Source of the DNA: an uncultured Bacteroidales bacterium
Lineage (GTDB): Bacteria > Bacteroidota > Bacteroidia > Bacteroidales > F082
Assembly: GCA_905234275.1 (NCBI GenBank)
Contig: CAJOHD010000001.1
Coordinates: 392,524-456,523 of the forward strand
Direction of reading: 5' to 3'
DNA length: 64,000 bases
The notes below the pieces were generated by a model. The model was not told where the DNA came from, ran no database searches, and saw only the letters and a program-made list of their open reading frames with translations. Position 1 is the stretch's first letter. Each line of letters opens with the position of its first letter. Shown in pieces: positions 51,511-60,389 of the stretch. The translations under genes and the position numbers were made by a program.

Positions 51511-54015
51511 ATGGATAATCAAATCAACCACGATATAGTCTTCAGCGACATCATCGAAGCTGATGCAGAATATATACCGCTGTTTTCGCCGGAAGACGAG
51601 AAACGCATGATCGACGCGCAACTTCCGGAGGAGCTGCCTATCATGGCTTTGCGTAACGCCGTGCTGTTCCCAGGCGTCGTCATCCCGATTACTGTCGGCA
51701 GAAACAAGACCATCCGCCTTGTGAAGGACGCATATAAAAGAGGTATGGACATCGGTGTCATCACCCAACGCGACGCTAAGGTGGAAGAGCCACAACAGTC
51801 AGACCTTTTTGAAATAGGTACTATCGCGCAAGTCATGAAAACACTGGAGATGCCAGATGGAAACACCACTGTCATCATTCAGGGCAAACGCCGTTTCAGA
51901 CTTGAAGAAATAACTGTCACCGAGCCTTATCTGCGTGGCAGAATCACTCCTTTTGGCGATAAGACTCCGGTGCCACGCGACCGCCAGTTCAAGGCTTTGA
52001 TACAGAGTATCAAGGATATGGCGATGCAGATCGTGCAGAAGTCGGGAGCAGTGCCTTTTGAGGCTACTTTTGCCATCCGCAATATCGAGAGCCCTTGGTT
52101 TATGGTTAACTTCATCGCCAGCAACCTCGTGGCGAAGATGGAAGACCGTCAGAAGTTGCTGGAAATCAACGATATAACTAAGTTCGCCAATGAACTTCTG
52201 AAACTTCTCAATAAAGAGATGCAGATGGTCGACCTGAAACAGCAGATTCAAAGCAAGGTAAAGACCGACCTCGACAAGCAACAGCGTGAATATCTTCTGA
52301 ATCAACAACTTAGGACTATTCAGGAGGAGCTCGGCGGCACGCCTAATGAGCAGGATGTCAAGGAACTGACACAAAAAGCTGCCAAAAAGAAATGGAACAA
52401 GGAAGTGGCGGAGGTTTTCGAGAAGGAGCTTCAGAAGCTGCAACGTATGAACCCGCAGCAGGCTGATTACGGCATTCAGCATAACTATCTCGAGACTCTC
52501 GTTGAACTTCCGTGGAATGAATATACGAAGGATAATTTCGATCTCGAACACGCGCAGAAAGTCTTGGATAAAGACCATTTTGGACTTGAGAAAATCAAGG
52601 ATAGAATTGTCGAGCATCTGGCAGTTTTGAAGCTGAAAAACGACATGAAAGCCCCGATTTTGTGCTTGGTGGGACCTCCTGGAGTCGGTAAGACATCGTT
52701 GGGTAAGTCGATAGCTAAAGCATTGGGACGCAAATACATACGTATGTCGTTGGGTGGCGTTAGAGATGAATCAGAGCTTCGCGGACACCGTAAGACGTAC
52801 ATCGGTGCAATGCCTGGCAGAATCATTCAGAATCTGAAGAAGGCGAAGTCGTCGAATCCTGTCTTTATCCTTGACGAAATAGATAAGGTGAGCGGTAACA
52901 ACATCAATGGTGACCCGCAGGCTGCCTTGCTCGAAATCCTTGATCCTGAACAGAATAACACCTTCAACGATAACTTCATCGAGCTCGATTTCGACCTCTC
53001 GAAGGTGATGTTTATAGCAACGGCTAATAACCTTCAGACTATCCATCCGGCTTTGCGCGACAGAATGGAAATCATCGATTTGAATGGCTATCTGCGTGAG
53101 GAGAAGTATCAAATCGCAAAACGCCATCTCATTCCGAAGCAGCTGAAAGAACACGGTTTGAAGTCGAGAGATGTAGTGTTTTCTGAAGAAATCATTTATA
53201 AGATTATCGACGACTACACTCGTGAGGCTGGCGTTCGTAACCTTGAGCGTAGAATTGCCGACGTGATCCGTAAAAAGGCAAAAGCCATTGTTGTTGGTGG
53301 CAATTATGAGAAAAAAGTCACTGAGGACGATTTGAAGAAAGCCCTTGGTGTGCCTATGCATCACGATGAGGAAGAGGTGAAACATAGCATGCCTGGCGTT
53401 GCCATCGGATTGGCTTGGACACCAGTCGGCGGCGAGATTCTGTCGATTGAAGTCAGCTTGAGCAGGGGCAGAGGCGCGCTTAACATGACAGGCAACCTCG
53501 GCGATGTGATGAAGGAGTCAGCTACGATAGCTTATGAGTTTATTAAGGCGCACGCTAATGAGTTGAAAATCAATCCAATAGTGTTTGAAGAATGGAATGT
53601 CCACATTCATGTTCCGGAGGGTGCTACGCCTAAAGATGGCCCATCGGCAGGTATCACCATGCTGACAGCACTGACATCAGCATTCACTCAGCGCAGAGTT
53701 AAGGATAAACTCGCAATGACAGGCGAAATCACGCTTCGTGGTAGGGTTTTGCCAGTTGGCGGCATCCAAGAAAAGATGCTAGCTGCCAAACGCAACGATG
53801 TGACAGATGTCATTTTGTCACGTGACAACGAACGCGATTTCATGGACATCAAGCCGGAATACATCGAAGGCCTGCAGTTCCATTTCGTCGACAACATGCT
53901 CGAGGTATTAGACCTCGCATTGGAAAAGGAGCAGGAGGTTAACTCATTGGATTACAATAAGTTCTTGGTGGATTCGCATAAGAAAATAACTGGATTCAAG
54001 GTTTCGGAAGTATAA
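51511..54015 (+). CDS. lon: ATP-dependent protease Lon
   Basis: Degrades misfolded and some regulatory proteins in the cytoplasm. The 834 residues comprise the N-terminal LAN domain (about 45-240), a coiled region, the AAA+ module with GPPGVGKTS (about 388-396) and Walker B VFILDEID, and the protease domain with the catalytic dyad S712 (PKDGPSAGITM) and K755 (GGIQEKMLAAKR). The roughly 45-residue N-terminal extension is typical of this phylum. Its last 64 bases overlap a convergent gene on the other strand. Confidence 0.96.
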   Translation: MDNQINHDIVFSDIIEADAEYIPLFSPEDEKRMIDAQLPEELPIMALRNAVLFPGVVIPITVGRNKTIRLVKDAYKRGMDIGVITQRDAKVEEPQQSDLFEIGTIAQVMKTLEMPDGNTTVIIQGKRRFRLEEITVTEPYLRGRITPFGDKTPVPRDRQFKALIQSIKDMAMQIVQKSGAVPFEATFAIRNIESPWFMVNFIASNLVAKMEDRQKLLEINDITKFANELLKLLNKEMQMVDLKQQIQSKVKTDLDKQQREYLLNQQLRTIQEELGGTPNEQDVKELTQKAAKKKWNKEVAEVFEKELQKLQRMNPQQADYGIQHNYLETLVELPWNEYTKDNFDLEHAQKVLDKDHFGLEKIKDRIVEHLAVLKLKNDMKAPILCLVGPPGVGKTSLGKSIAKALGRKYIRMSLGGVRDESELRGHRKTYIGAMPGRIIQNLKKAKSSNPVFILDEIDKVSGNNINGDPQAALLEILDPEQNNTFNDNFIELDFDLSKVMFIATANNLQTIHPALRDRMEIIDLNGYLREEKYQIAKRHLIPKQLKEHGLKSRDVVFSEEIIYKIIDDYTREAGVRNLERRIADVIRKKAKAIVVGGNYEKKVTEDDLKKALGVPMHHDEEEVKHSMPGVAIGLAWTPVGGEILSIEVSLSRGRGALNMTGNLGDVMKESATIAYEFIKAHANELKINPIVFEEWNVHIHVPEGATPKDGPSAGITMLTALTSAFTQRRVKDKLAMTGEITLRGRVLPVGGIQEKMLAAKRNDVTDVILSRDNERDFMDIKPEYIEGLQFHFVDNMLEVLDLALEKEQEVNSLDYNKFLVDSHKKITGFKVSEV

Positions 54016-54524
54016 ACCTCTCCGGCGGTTGTTTGAATCACTGCTTCAAGTTTTAAGTCTGGGGTGTCTTTTGCGAGATATTCCAGACTTTCCATTATCT
54101 CGTCGAGGTGATAGCGGCGGGCGTGGGCACCACGGTATTTGCCGTTGGGCGTGAAGTCGCTCTCGATCTCCTCGTATTCGACGCGGAAGAAGTTGGTGCC
54201 GTCGTCGAGAGGGTGGGAGAGCTTGAAAAATGGCTCCTCAAACGAGATGTCGTAACTCTTTGAATACCTGAAGTTTACGTCTAAAACGAAATAAGGCCAC
54301 TCTGGGAGGATTTTCTTCGCCTCCATCTTGATTTGCACCTTGTGCGATGCCACATCGGCAAGACTGTCAATCACTTTCATCGGGAAGAGCGGCACGTTGG
54401 TGGCGTTTGAGCGCATGAAACTCAGCAGTTTGTCGCGGTTGCTTAAAGGAATAATCATCGTGCGGTCACCGAAATCGGTGATGACGAGAACGCCGCGGTC
54501 AACATGTATAGCTTTAATGCGCAT
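53952..54524 (-). CDS. Hypothetical protein overlapping the end of lon
   Basis: A 190-residue cytoplasmic protein from MRIKAIHVDRGVLVITDFGDRTMIIPL. No family recognised. The start nine codons upstream (MYFCKNFHS) is translated promoter DNA and is rejected. The sequence looks like a real folded protein: mixed strands and helices, with WPYFVLDVNFRYSKSYDISFEEPFFKL and YHLDEIMESLEYLAKDTPDLKLEAVI. The C-terminal 21 codons lie inside lon on the opposite strand, so the two convergent genes share 64 bases. It has its own promoter at 54541. Confidence 0.65.
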   Translation of the reverse strand: MRIKAIHVDRGVLVITDFGDRTMIIPLSNRDKLLSFMRSNATNVPLFPMKVIDSLADVASHKVQIKMEAKKILPEWPYFVLDVNFRYSKSYDISFEEPFFKLSHPLDDGTNFFRVEYEEIESDFTPNGKYRGAHARRYHLDEIMESLEYLAKDTPDLKLEAVIQTTAGEVYTSETLNPVIFLCESTKNLL

Positions 54525-54540
54525 TGAATGAAAATTTTTG

Positions 54541-54548
54541 CAAAAATA
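54541..54548 (-). promoter_or_regulatory. -7 element of the gene at 53952
   Basis: TATTTTTG on the minus strand, 16 bases before its ATG and about 55 bases from the divergent promoter at 54603. Confidence 0.6.
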
Positions 54549-54550
54549 CA

Positions 54551-54588
54551 ATTTAGTTTAATAGCTTAGAAGCTTAAAAGTTTAATAG
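54551..54588. repeat. Degenerate tract of GTTTAAT/AGCTTAA words
   Basis: Five imperfect units between the two divergent promoters, similar to the tract at 15552. Confidence 0.5.
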
Positions 54589-54602
54589 AATTATTTTTTT
54601 TG

Positions 54603-54615
54603 TATTTTTGCAGTG
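54603..54615 (+). promoter_or_regulatory. Promoter giving a leaderless or nearly leaderless mRNA
   Basis: TATTTTTG ends at 54610 and the ATG is at 54616. With transcription starting about 4-7 bases after the box, the message would begin at or next to the start codon. Confidence 0.6.
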
Positions 54616-56223
54616 ATGAAAAGATTAATATTCATATTATTTTCAATAATCCTTTTCGCGTCGTGCGGAAGGAAGTCGAATGACGAAAACCTCAAGATTT
54701 TCAAGTACAACGAGGCGGCGGGAATCCTGACTTTGGACCCGATTTATGCCAAAGACCAGCCGCATATCTGGGCTTGTAACCAATTGTATAACAGTCTGGT
54801 AGCCTTCGACAATGAGATGAATGTGGTGCCGGCGGTGGCTAAGAGTTGGGACATCTCCGAAGATGGAAAAACATACACTTTCTTGCTTCGCGACGATGTG
54901 TTTTTCCACAACGACAGCTGCTTCAATGGAAAGAGTAGACGAGTGGGGGCTCAAGATTTTGAATATTCATTTAACAGATTGATTGACAGAAAGTTAAGTT
55001 CGCCAGGAACTTGGATTTTCGCTCAGGTAAAACAAGATGACAACGGATATGCTTTCAAGGCATTGAACGACAGCGTTTTTCAAGTTGAATTGAAAGAGCC
55101 ATTCCCTGCGTTTCTTGGCATATTATCAATGACTTACGCCTCGGTGGTGCCTCACGAAGCGGTCGAGTTTTATGGTGAGAATTTCGGTCGCCATCCTGTC
55201 GGAACCGGACCTTTCAAATTCCAATATTGGAAAGAAGGTGTACGCCTCGTTATGCGCAAAAATCCTGATTATTTCGAGTTTGAAAATGGTCAACGGTTGC
55301 CATATATTGATGCAGTTTCGGTGAGTTTTCTCATCGATAAGCAGGTGGCGTTCATGGAGTTTGTGAAAGGAAAAACCGATTTCATGTCGGGTGTCGATGC
55401 GCGTTACAAAGATGAGCTTCTGACTCGCGACGGATTTTTGCGAAGCAAATATGAAGACCGTTTTTATCTTATCCGTGAGCCGTATCTGAATACTGAATAT
55501 CTTTCGTTTTATATTGATAATCAAGAGGAAAGAGATGATAAAGAACGTCAAGTGGCGTTGCGTCAGGCGGTGAATTATTCGATCGACAGGGAGAAGATGC
55601 TGCGATATCTGAGAAACGGCATCGGAACTCCAGGAAACGGCGGAATCATTCCTGCGGGACTGCCAGGATACGATTCTTTGGGACAAATCGGATATGCCTT
55701 CAATCAGCAGAAATCGTTCATGATTATCGATAAATATCATCTGCAAGGGAGCGAGATAAAGCTTTATACCACAAAGGATTACATCGATTTGGCGAAGTTT
55801 GTGCAATCGTCGGTGACTGATGTCGGTCTGGTTTGCAAAGTGGAGGAGATGATGCCGGCGGCTTTGCGTGAGAAGCGTGCTCAATGCAGTCTGCCGTTCT
55901 TCCGCTCGTCGTGGGTGGCCGATTATCCTGATGCGGAGAACTATCTCTCGCTTTTCACGACCGAAAATTTTGCTCCGAAAGGTCCGAATTACACTCATTA
56001 TTCCAACCCGAAATTTGATGAGCTTTACGAGAAGGCTATCGCCACTAACAGCTTGAGCGACAGGGCTTTAATCTACCATGAGATGGACTCGCTGATGATG
56101 ACTGAGGCACCGGTGGTGATACTGTTTTACGACGAGGTGCTGAGATTCGTCAACAAGAGGGTGTCGGGATTCAACGGAAACCCCGTGAATTTGCTGAATT
56201 TGAAGACCGTAAAAATTGATTGA
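54616..56223 (+). CDS. Peptide/nickel-type ABC transporter substrate-binding lipoprotein (family 5)
   Basis: A 535-residue lipoprotein, signal ending at C18 (FASC). The body is a family 5 solute-binding protein: GILTLDPIYAKDQPHIWACNQLYNSLVAFDN, VVPAVAKSWDISEDGKTYTFLLRDDVFFHND, RHPVGTGPFKFQYWKEGVRLVMRKNPDYF and RQAVNYSIDREKMLRYL. Such proteins bring oligopeptides or similar ligands to an ABC permease. No permease or ATPase gene is adjacent, so it works with a transporter coded elsewhere or has another role in sensing. A preceding GTG is possible but less likely than ATG. Confidence 0.92.
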   Translation: MKRLIFILFSIILFASCGRKSNDENLKIFKYNEAAGILTLDPIYAKDQPHIWACNQLYNSLVAFDNEMNVVPAVAKSWDISEDGKTYTFLLRDDVFFHNDSCFNGKSRRVGAQDFEYSFNRLIDRKLSSPGTWIFAQVKQDDNGYAFKALNDSVFQVELKEPFPAFLGILSMTYASVVPHEAVEFYGENFGRHPVGTGPFKFQYWKEGVRLVMRKNPDYFEFENGQRLPYIDAVSVSFLIDKQVAFMEFVKGKTDFMSGVDARYKDELLTRDGFLRSKYEDRFYLIREPYLNTEYLSFYIDNQEERDDKERQVALRQAVNYSIDREKMLRYLRNGIGTPGNGGIIPAGLPGYDSLGQIGYAFNQQKSFMIIDKYHLQGSEIKLYTTKDYIDLAKFVQSSVTDVGLVCKVEEMMPAALREKRAQCSLPFFRSSWVADYPDAENYLSLFTTENFAPKGPNYTHYSNPKFDELYEKAIATNSLSDRALIYHEMDSLMMTEAPVVILFYDEVLRFVNKRVSGFNGNPVNLLNLKTVKID

Positions 56224-56265
56224 AAAATTTTTGATAATCAGTGCATTTCGTGTTAAAAAATTTTG

Positions 56266-56273
56266 TATTTTTG
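56266..56273 (+). promoter_or_regulatory. -7 element of the thrS-infC-rpmI-rplT operon
   Basis: TATTTTTG followed by CAGCGCTTTTTTGCG; 28 bases before the thrS ATG. Confidence 0.6.
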
Positions 56274-56301
56274 CAGCGCTTTTTTGCGAAATAATTTTGA
56301 T

Positions 56302-58245
56302 ATGATAAATATTACATTTCCTGACGGTGGAGTCAGACAGTTTGAAGCGGGCGTAACGCCAATGGATATTGCCAAAAGCATCAGCGAAGGCTTGGCTCGC
56401 AACGTGTTGTCAGCAAAGGTGAATGACAAGATGTGGGATGCGCTTCGTCCAATCAACGAAGACGCTAATATTCAGTTGTTTACGTGGAACGACCCTGAGG
56501 GAAAAGCTACAGTTTGGCACTCATCGGCTCACCTCATGGCAGAGGCTATCGAGCAGCTTTACAAAGGCGTGAAATTCGGCATCGGTCCGGCTATCGAGAG
56601 CGGTTTCTACTATGACATCGACACCGGCGACATGACATTGACCGAAGAAGACCTCGTGAAGATTGAGAAAAAGATGCTCGAGCTCGCCAAGGAAAAACAG
56701 GCATTTGAGCGTGTTGACGTTTGCAAGGCCGACGCTTTGAAATATTTCACCGAGAAAGGCGATGAGTACAAAGTCGAGCTTATCAACGAGCTTGAAGACG
56801 GTACCATAACATATTATAAATCAGGAACTTTTACCGATTTGTGTCGCGGACCACATATCCCGGATACATCATGCATCAAGGCTGTGAAGCTCACTTCAAT
56901 CGCTGGTGCTTACTGGCGTGGCGACGAGAACCGCAAGCAGTTGACACGTATCTACGGTATCACCTTCCCGAAACAGAAAGAACTCGAGGAGTACCTCGTT
57001 CTTCTTGAGGAAGCGAAGAAACGCGATCACCGCAAACTCGGTCGTGAACTTGAGCTTTTCATGTTCACCGACATGGTTGGTAAAGGTCTCCCGATGTGGC
57101 TTCCAAGAGGTACAGCTTTGCGTAACCGCCTTCAGGAATATCTCACAAAGATTCAGAAACACTATGGTTATGAGCAGGTTATCACTCCTCATATCGGAAA
57201 CAAGAATCTTTACGTGACATCAGGTCACTGGGATCATTACGGCAAGGATAGCTTCCAGCCGATCACAACTCCTGAGGAAGGCGAGATTTACTTGCTGAAA
57301 CCTATGAACTGCCCTCATCACTGCATGATTTACAAGTGGCAGCCACGTTCATACAAAGACCTCCCGCTGCGTTTGGCAGAGTTCGGTACAGTGTATCGTT
57401 ACGAGCAGAGCGGCGAGTTGCACGGCTTGACACGTGTGCGTTCGTTTACACAAGACGACGCCCACATCTTCTGCCGTCCTGATCAGGTGAAAGACGAGTT
57501 CCTCCGCGTGATGAACATCATCGAAATCATCTTCAAAGCCTTGAAATTCGAGAACTTTGAAGCACAGATCTCATTGCGTGACCCAAGCAACACCACAAAA
57601 TATGTGGGTACCGACGAGAACTGGGCAAGAGCAGAGCAGGCTATCAAAGAGGCATGCGCTGAGAAGAACCTTCCTGCAAGAGAAGAGCTTGGCGAGGCTG
57701 CATTCTATGGTCCTAAGCTCGACTTCATGGTGAAAGACGCCCTCGGTCGTCGTTGGCAGCTCGGCACCATCCAGGTTGACTACAACTTGCCTGAGCGTTT
57801 CGACCTGACATACATCGGTTCGGACAACGAGAAACACCGTCCAGTGATGATTCACAGAGCACCATTCGGCTCGATGGAGCGTTTTGTGGCCGTGTTGCTT
57901 GAGCACTGCGCCGGCGACTTCCCGTTGTGGCTCGCTCCAGACCAAGCTATCATCCTGCCTATCTCTGAGAAATATCAGGAGTATGCAGAGAAGGTGCGCG
58001 ATATGCTTAATGCTGCCGACGTGAGATGCTTGCTCGACGACAGAAGCGAGAAGATCGGTCGTAAGATCCGTGACGCTGAATTGAAGAAGATACCTTATAT
58101 GCTCATCGTGGGCGAGAAGGAAGAGGGCGAAGGCCTTGTGTCGGTGCGTAAGCGCGGCACCGGTGACCTCGGCTCGATGCCAATCGCCGACTTCGCCAAA
58201 TTGGTCAACGACCAAGTTGCCGAGGAGCAGAAAGTGGAATATTAA
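56302..58245 (+). CDS. thrS: Threonine--tRNA ligase
   Basis: Charges tRNA-Thr and edits mischarged serine. From [14 protein letters not shown] it has 647 residues: TGS domain (1-60), editing domain with [15 protein letters not shown] (the HxxxH zinc-like site), then the class II catalytic core with [11 protein letters not shown] (zinc Cys and His) and [20 protein letters not shown], and an anticodon-binding end with [23 protein letters not shown]. The frame upstream (MYFCSAF...) is translated promoter. It heads the conserved thrS-infC-rpmI-rplT cluster. Confidence 0.96.
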   Translation: MINITFPDGGVRQFEAGVTPMDIAKSISEGLARNVLSAKVNDKMWDALRPINEDANIQLFTWNDPEGKATVWHSSAHLMAEAIEQLYKGVKFGIGPAIESGFYYDIDTGDMTLTEEDLVKIEKKMLELAKEKQAFERVDVCKADALKYFTEKGDEYKVELINELEDGTITYYKSGTFTDLCRGPHIPDTSCIKAVKLTSIAGAYWRGDENRKQLTRIYGITFPKQKELEEYLVLLEEAKKRDHRKLGRELELFMFTDMVGKGLPMWLPRGTALRNRLQEYLTKIQKHYGYEQVITPHIGNKNLYVTSGHWDHYGKDSFQPITTPEEGEIYLLKPMNCPHHCMIYKWQPRSYKDLPLRLAEFGTVYRYEQSGELHGLTRVRSFTQDDAHIFCRPDQVKDEFLRVMNIIEIIFKALKFENFEAQISLRDPSNTTKYVGTDENWARAEQAIKEACAEKNLPAREELGEAAFYGPKLDFMVKDALGRRWQLGTIQVDYNLPERFDLTYIGSDNEKHRPVMIHRAPFGSMERFVAVLLEHCAGDFPLWLAPDQAIILPISEKYQEYAEKVRDMLNAADVRCLLDDRSEKIGRKIRDAELKKIPYMLIVGEKEEGEGLVSVRKRGTGDLGSMPIADFAKLVNDQVAEEQKVEY

Positions 58246-58272
58246 TAGATTGTTTAACTAATATAGGAGATA

Positions 58273-58854
58273 ATTAACATAGCACCGTTTATCCCAGGAG
58301 GCAATGCCAACAATAATAACAACAGCAGACCTCCAAGAAAACAACAGAACGATGATCCGCACAGAATAAACAACAGGATCACGGCACCAATGGTAAGAGT
58401 CGTCGGCGAGGCCGGTGACAACGAGATTCACCCGATTCGCGAGGCCATCAGAATGGCTGACGAGGCAGGTCTCGACCTTGTGGAGATTTCACCGAGCGCC
58501 AACCCGCCGGTCTGCAAAATTATGGACTACAAGAAGTTCTTGTTTGACCAGAAGAAGAAGCAGAAAGAGATTAAAGCTAAGGCTACCAAAGTGGTTATCA
58601 AAGAGTTACGTCTGGGAGCACAGATTGGCGACAGCGATTTCGAGTTCAAGTTGAATCACGCCAAGAAGTTCCTCGAGGATGGTGCGAAGGTGAAGGTCGA
58701 TGTGTTCTTCCACGGACGATCAATCGCTTACAAGGAGCAGGGAGAGCTGGTATTGTTGAAGTTCGCCCAGGCTTTGGAGGATGTGGGCAAGGTGGAGTCG
58801 TTGCCAAAGTTGGAAGGCAAGCGCATGTTGATGATCATCGCTCCTAAGAAATAA
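58273..58854 (+). CDS. infC: Translation initiation factor IF-3, non-AUG start
   Basis: Keeps ribosomal subunits apart and checks the initiator codon. The first ATG (58390) falls inside the conserved block INNRITAPMVRVVGE, so the true start is upstream. In-frame candidates are ATT (58273) and ATA (58279 or 58270), after an in-frame TAG at 58264 and an AGGAG box. ATT is chosen because infC genes classically use AUU for self-control; ATA at 58279 has better spacing. The N-terminal extension is rich in Asn, then RPPRKQQNDDPH. The C-domain (VVIKELRLGAQIGDSDFEFKLNHAKKFL) is intact. Confidence 0.9.
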   Translation: MNIAPFIPGGNANNNNNSRPPRKQQNDDPHRINNRITAPMVRVVGEAGDNEIHPIREAIRMADEAGLDLVEISPSANPPVCKIMDYKKFLFDQKKKQKEIKAKATKVVIKELRLGAQIGDSDFEFKLNHAKKFLEDGAKVKVDVFFHGRSIAYKEQGELVLLKFAQALEDVGKVESLPKLEGKRMLMIIAPKK

Positions 58855-58895
58855 GATAGAATACACTCATTTGTAAATTTAAAATAGTATTTAAA

Positions 58896-59090
58896 ATGCC
58901 TAAAATGAAAACAAAATCCGCTGCCAAGAAACGTTTCAGAATTACTGGCACCGGTTTAGTGAAGAGAAAACACGCTTATCACAGCCACATTTTGACCAAG
59001 AAGACCAACAAACGCAAACGCGCTCTCGGTCATCAGACAATTGTCGAGCAGGCCAACATGGCAGCCGTGAGAGAGATGCTTCTCATGTAA
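58896..59090 (+). CDS. rpmI: 50S ribosomal protein L35
   Basis: A 64-residue basic protein of the large subunit: [45 protein letters not shown] is the full family signature. It follows infC by 41 bases and precedes rplT, the standard order. Confidence 0.97.
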   Translation: MPKMKTKSAAKKRFRITGTGLVKRKHAYHSHILTKKTNKRKRALGHQTIVEQANMAAVREMLLM

Positions 59091-59108
59091 TCAACAAAAT
59101 TGTTTAAC

Positions 59109-59158
59109 TCTTGTAAGAGCGGAAGAAAGATCCCGGGAAGATGCGGGGCGCTCTTACG
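59109..59158 (+). promoter_or_regulatory. Two-tier hairpin between rpmI and rplT, probable L20 autocontrol site
   Basis: GTAAGAGCG pairs perfectly with CGCTCTTAC, and TCCCG with CGGGG inside. L20 represses its own operon in other bacteria by binding RNA near this place. The structure here fits that role; binding is inferred. Confidence 0.55.
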
Positions 59159-59176
59159 GAATAAAATTAGAAAAAT

Positions 59177-59521
59177 ATGCCAAGATCAGTTAATGCAGTC
59201 GCTTCAAGAGCAAGACGCAAAAAAGTATTAAAACAGACGAAAGGACAGTTCAGCGCTCGTAAGAACGTGTGGACAGTGGCCAAGAACTCTTGGGAAAAGG
59301 GTTTGACCTACGCCTATCGTGACAGAAAGGCCAAGAAACGTGATTTCAGAAGCCTTTGGATTGTACGTATCAATGCCGCCGCACACGAGTACGGAATGAC
59401 ATACAGTACGTTCATGGGTAAGATTCATGCAGCCAACATCGACTTGAACCGTAAGGTTTTGGCCGACCTGGCTCTCAACAACCCAGAAGCTTTCAAAGCT
59501 ATTGTTGAAAAAATAAAATAA
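59177..59521 (+). CDS. rplT: 50S ribosomal protein L20
   Basis: A 114-residue large-subunit assembly protein: [68 protein letters not shown] is a complete match. It ends the operon, with an intrinsic terminator at 59547. Confidence 0.97.
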   Translation: MPRSVNAVASRARRKKVLKQTKGQFSARKNVWTVAKNSWEKGLTYAYRDRKAKKRDFRSLWIVRINAAAHEYGMTYSTFMGKIHAANIDLNRKVLADLALNNPEAFKAIVEKIK

Positions 59522-59546
59522 TGTTTTCAAAAGAATGAGTGTATAG

Positions 59547-59574
59547 AAAGCTGGCAGTGATGCCAGCTTTTTTT
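59547..59574 (+). terminator. Terminator of the thrS-rplT operon
   Basis: AAAGCTGGCA/TGCCAGCTTT stem, loop GTGA, T run. Confidence 0.92.
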
Positions 59575-59587
59575 ATTTTTAAAGGAT

Positions 59588-60256
59588 TTATAAAGGAAAA
59601 TCACTTAATGCTCCTGATTCTGCCAAAACTTTTTTATACAAATCGACAATTGGATGTATTGTATTTAGAATTTGTTTTAACATTGTGCCAGTAAGAGGTT
59701 TACGATGTCCATCAAACAGGTTTATTCTTTGAAATTGTTGCATAAATATTTGATAATCAATTTGTTCCATTTGATAAAGCAACAATGCTTCTGAATAAAC
59801 TATATAATGCATATTGCTTGAAGCTTTAAAACCATAGTAATCATCAGTATCATACAGCGTTTTGCAGAATTTGTCAACCACTCTGGGGACGAATCCCATA
59901 CCTTCAAAAAGATCTAAATACTTTTTATATTTCTCATATTTGTCGATAGAATCATTAATGTAATCTTCTTGCGAATGCATGAAATCGGTAGGAGAAGTAT
60001 GGTGTGTCGGAACCAATATGTTAAGCATGTTAGAAAACATTTCTGCGCTTTCATATGATTCTGTTTTTCCTGTTGTCGCAATATATTGTAGATCATGCAT
60101 TTGCTGATAGGATCCGTAGGTGAGTGTTAGTTTGCAAGCCAACATTGCTTCAACCGACCGCACTACCAATCTGTTTGACCCAATCGCGTTTTTAAGGATC
60201 AATCGAAGCATCGTTTTTTCAGAAAAATAGCCTTTTGGCACGTTATTGTTATCCAT
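59588..60256 (-). CDS. Hypothetical protein A of the accessory end region
   Basis: A 222-residue soluble, helix-rich protein without a signal peptide. I recognise no family. Notable stretches are FSEKTMLRLILKNAIGSNRLVVRSVEAMLACKLTLTYGSYQQMHDL and YMLKYLDLF-like helices with many Tyr and Met (EALLLYQMEQIDYQIFMQQFQRINLFDGHRKP). It is AT-rich and lies after the core operon, in a stretch of unknown genes on the minus strand. A candidate small RNA on the other strand begins about 60 bases upstream of its start. Confidence 0.6.
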   Translation of the reverse strand: MDNNNVPKGYFSEKTMLRLILKNAIGSNRLVVRSVEAMLACKLTLTYGSYQQMHDLQYIATTGKTESYESAEMFSNMLNILVPTHHTSPTDFMHSQEDYINDSIDKYEKYKKYLDLFEGMGFVPRVVDKFCKTLYDTDDYYGFKASSNMHYIVYSEALLLYQMEQIDYQIFMQQFQRINLFDGHRKPLTGTMLKQILNTIHPIVDLYKKVLAESGALSDFPL

Positions 60257-60281
60257 ATTTGTAAAATTTATTAAAAACCAC

Positions 60282-60312
60282 TTGACAAAATATAAAATTT
60301 GTTATATCTTTG
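60282..60312 (+). promoter_or_regulatory. Consensus promoter pointing rightwards between two leftward genes
   Basis: TTG (60282-60284), 20-base spacer, TATCTTTG (60305-60312). The block is flanked by CTTGAC and GTCAAG, and a weaker minus-strand promoter (TTG, 19 bases, ATATTTTG) overlaps it. Confidence 0.75.
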
Positions 60313-60318
60313 CAACGT

Positions 60319-60389
60319 CAAGCATGAAGCTGGCGCCGTTGCGATTATTTCGGGAAGGTTGATGATCCCACAAAGCAGCGGCTTTTTTT
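60319..60389 (+). ncRNA. Candidate small RNA of about 70 nt
   Basis: It starts after the consensus promoter and ends in a terminator: GCCGTTGC (60335-60342) pairs with GCAGCGGC (60375-60382), followed by seven T. A second hairpin GGGA/TCCC lies inside. No open frame fits. The RNA is opposite to both neighbouring genes and ends exactly at the stop codon of the gene at 60388, so it may act on a read-through message antisense. Confidence 0.6.
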
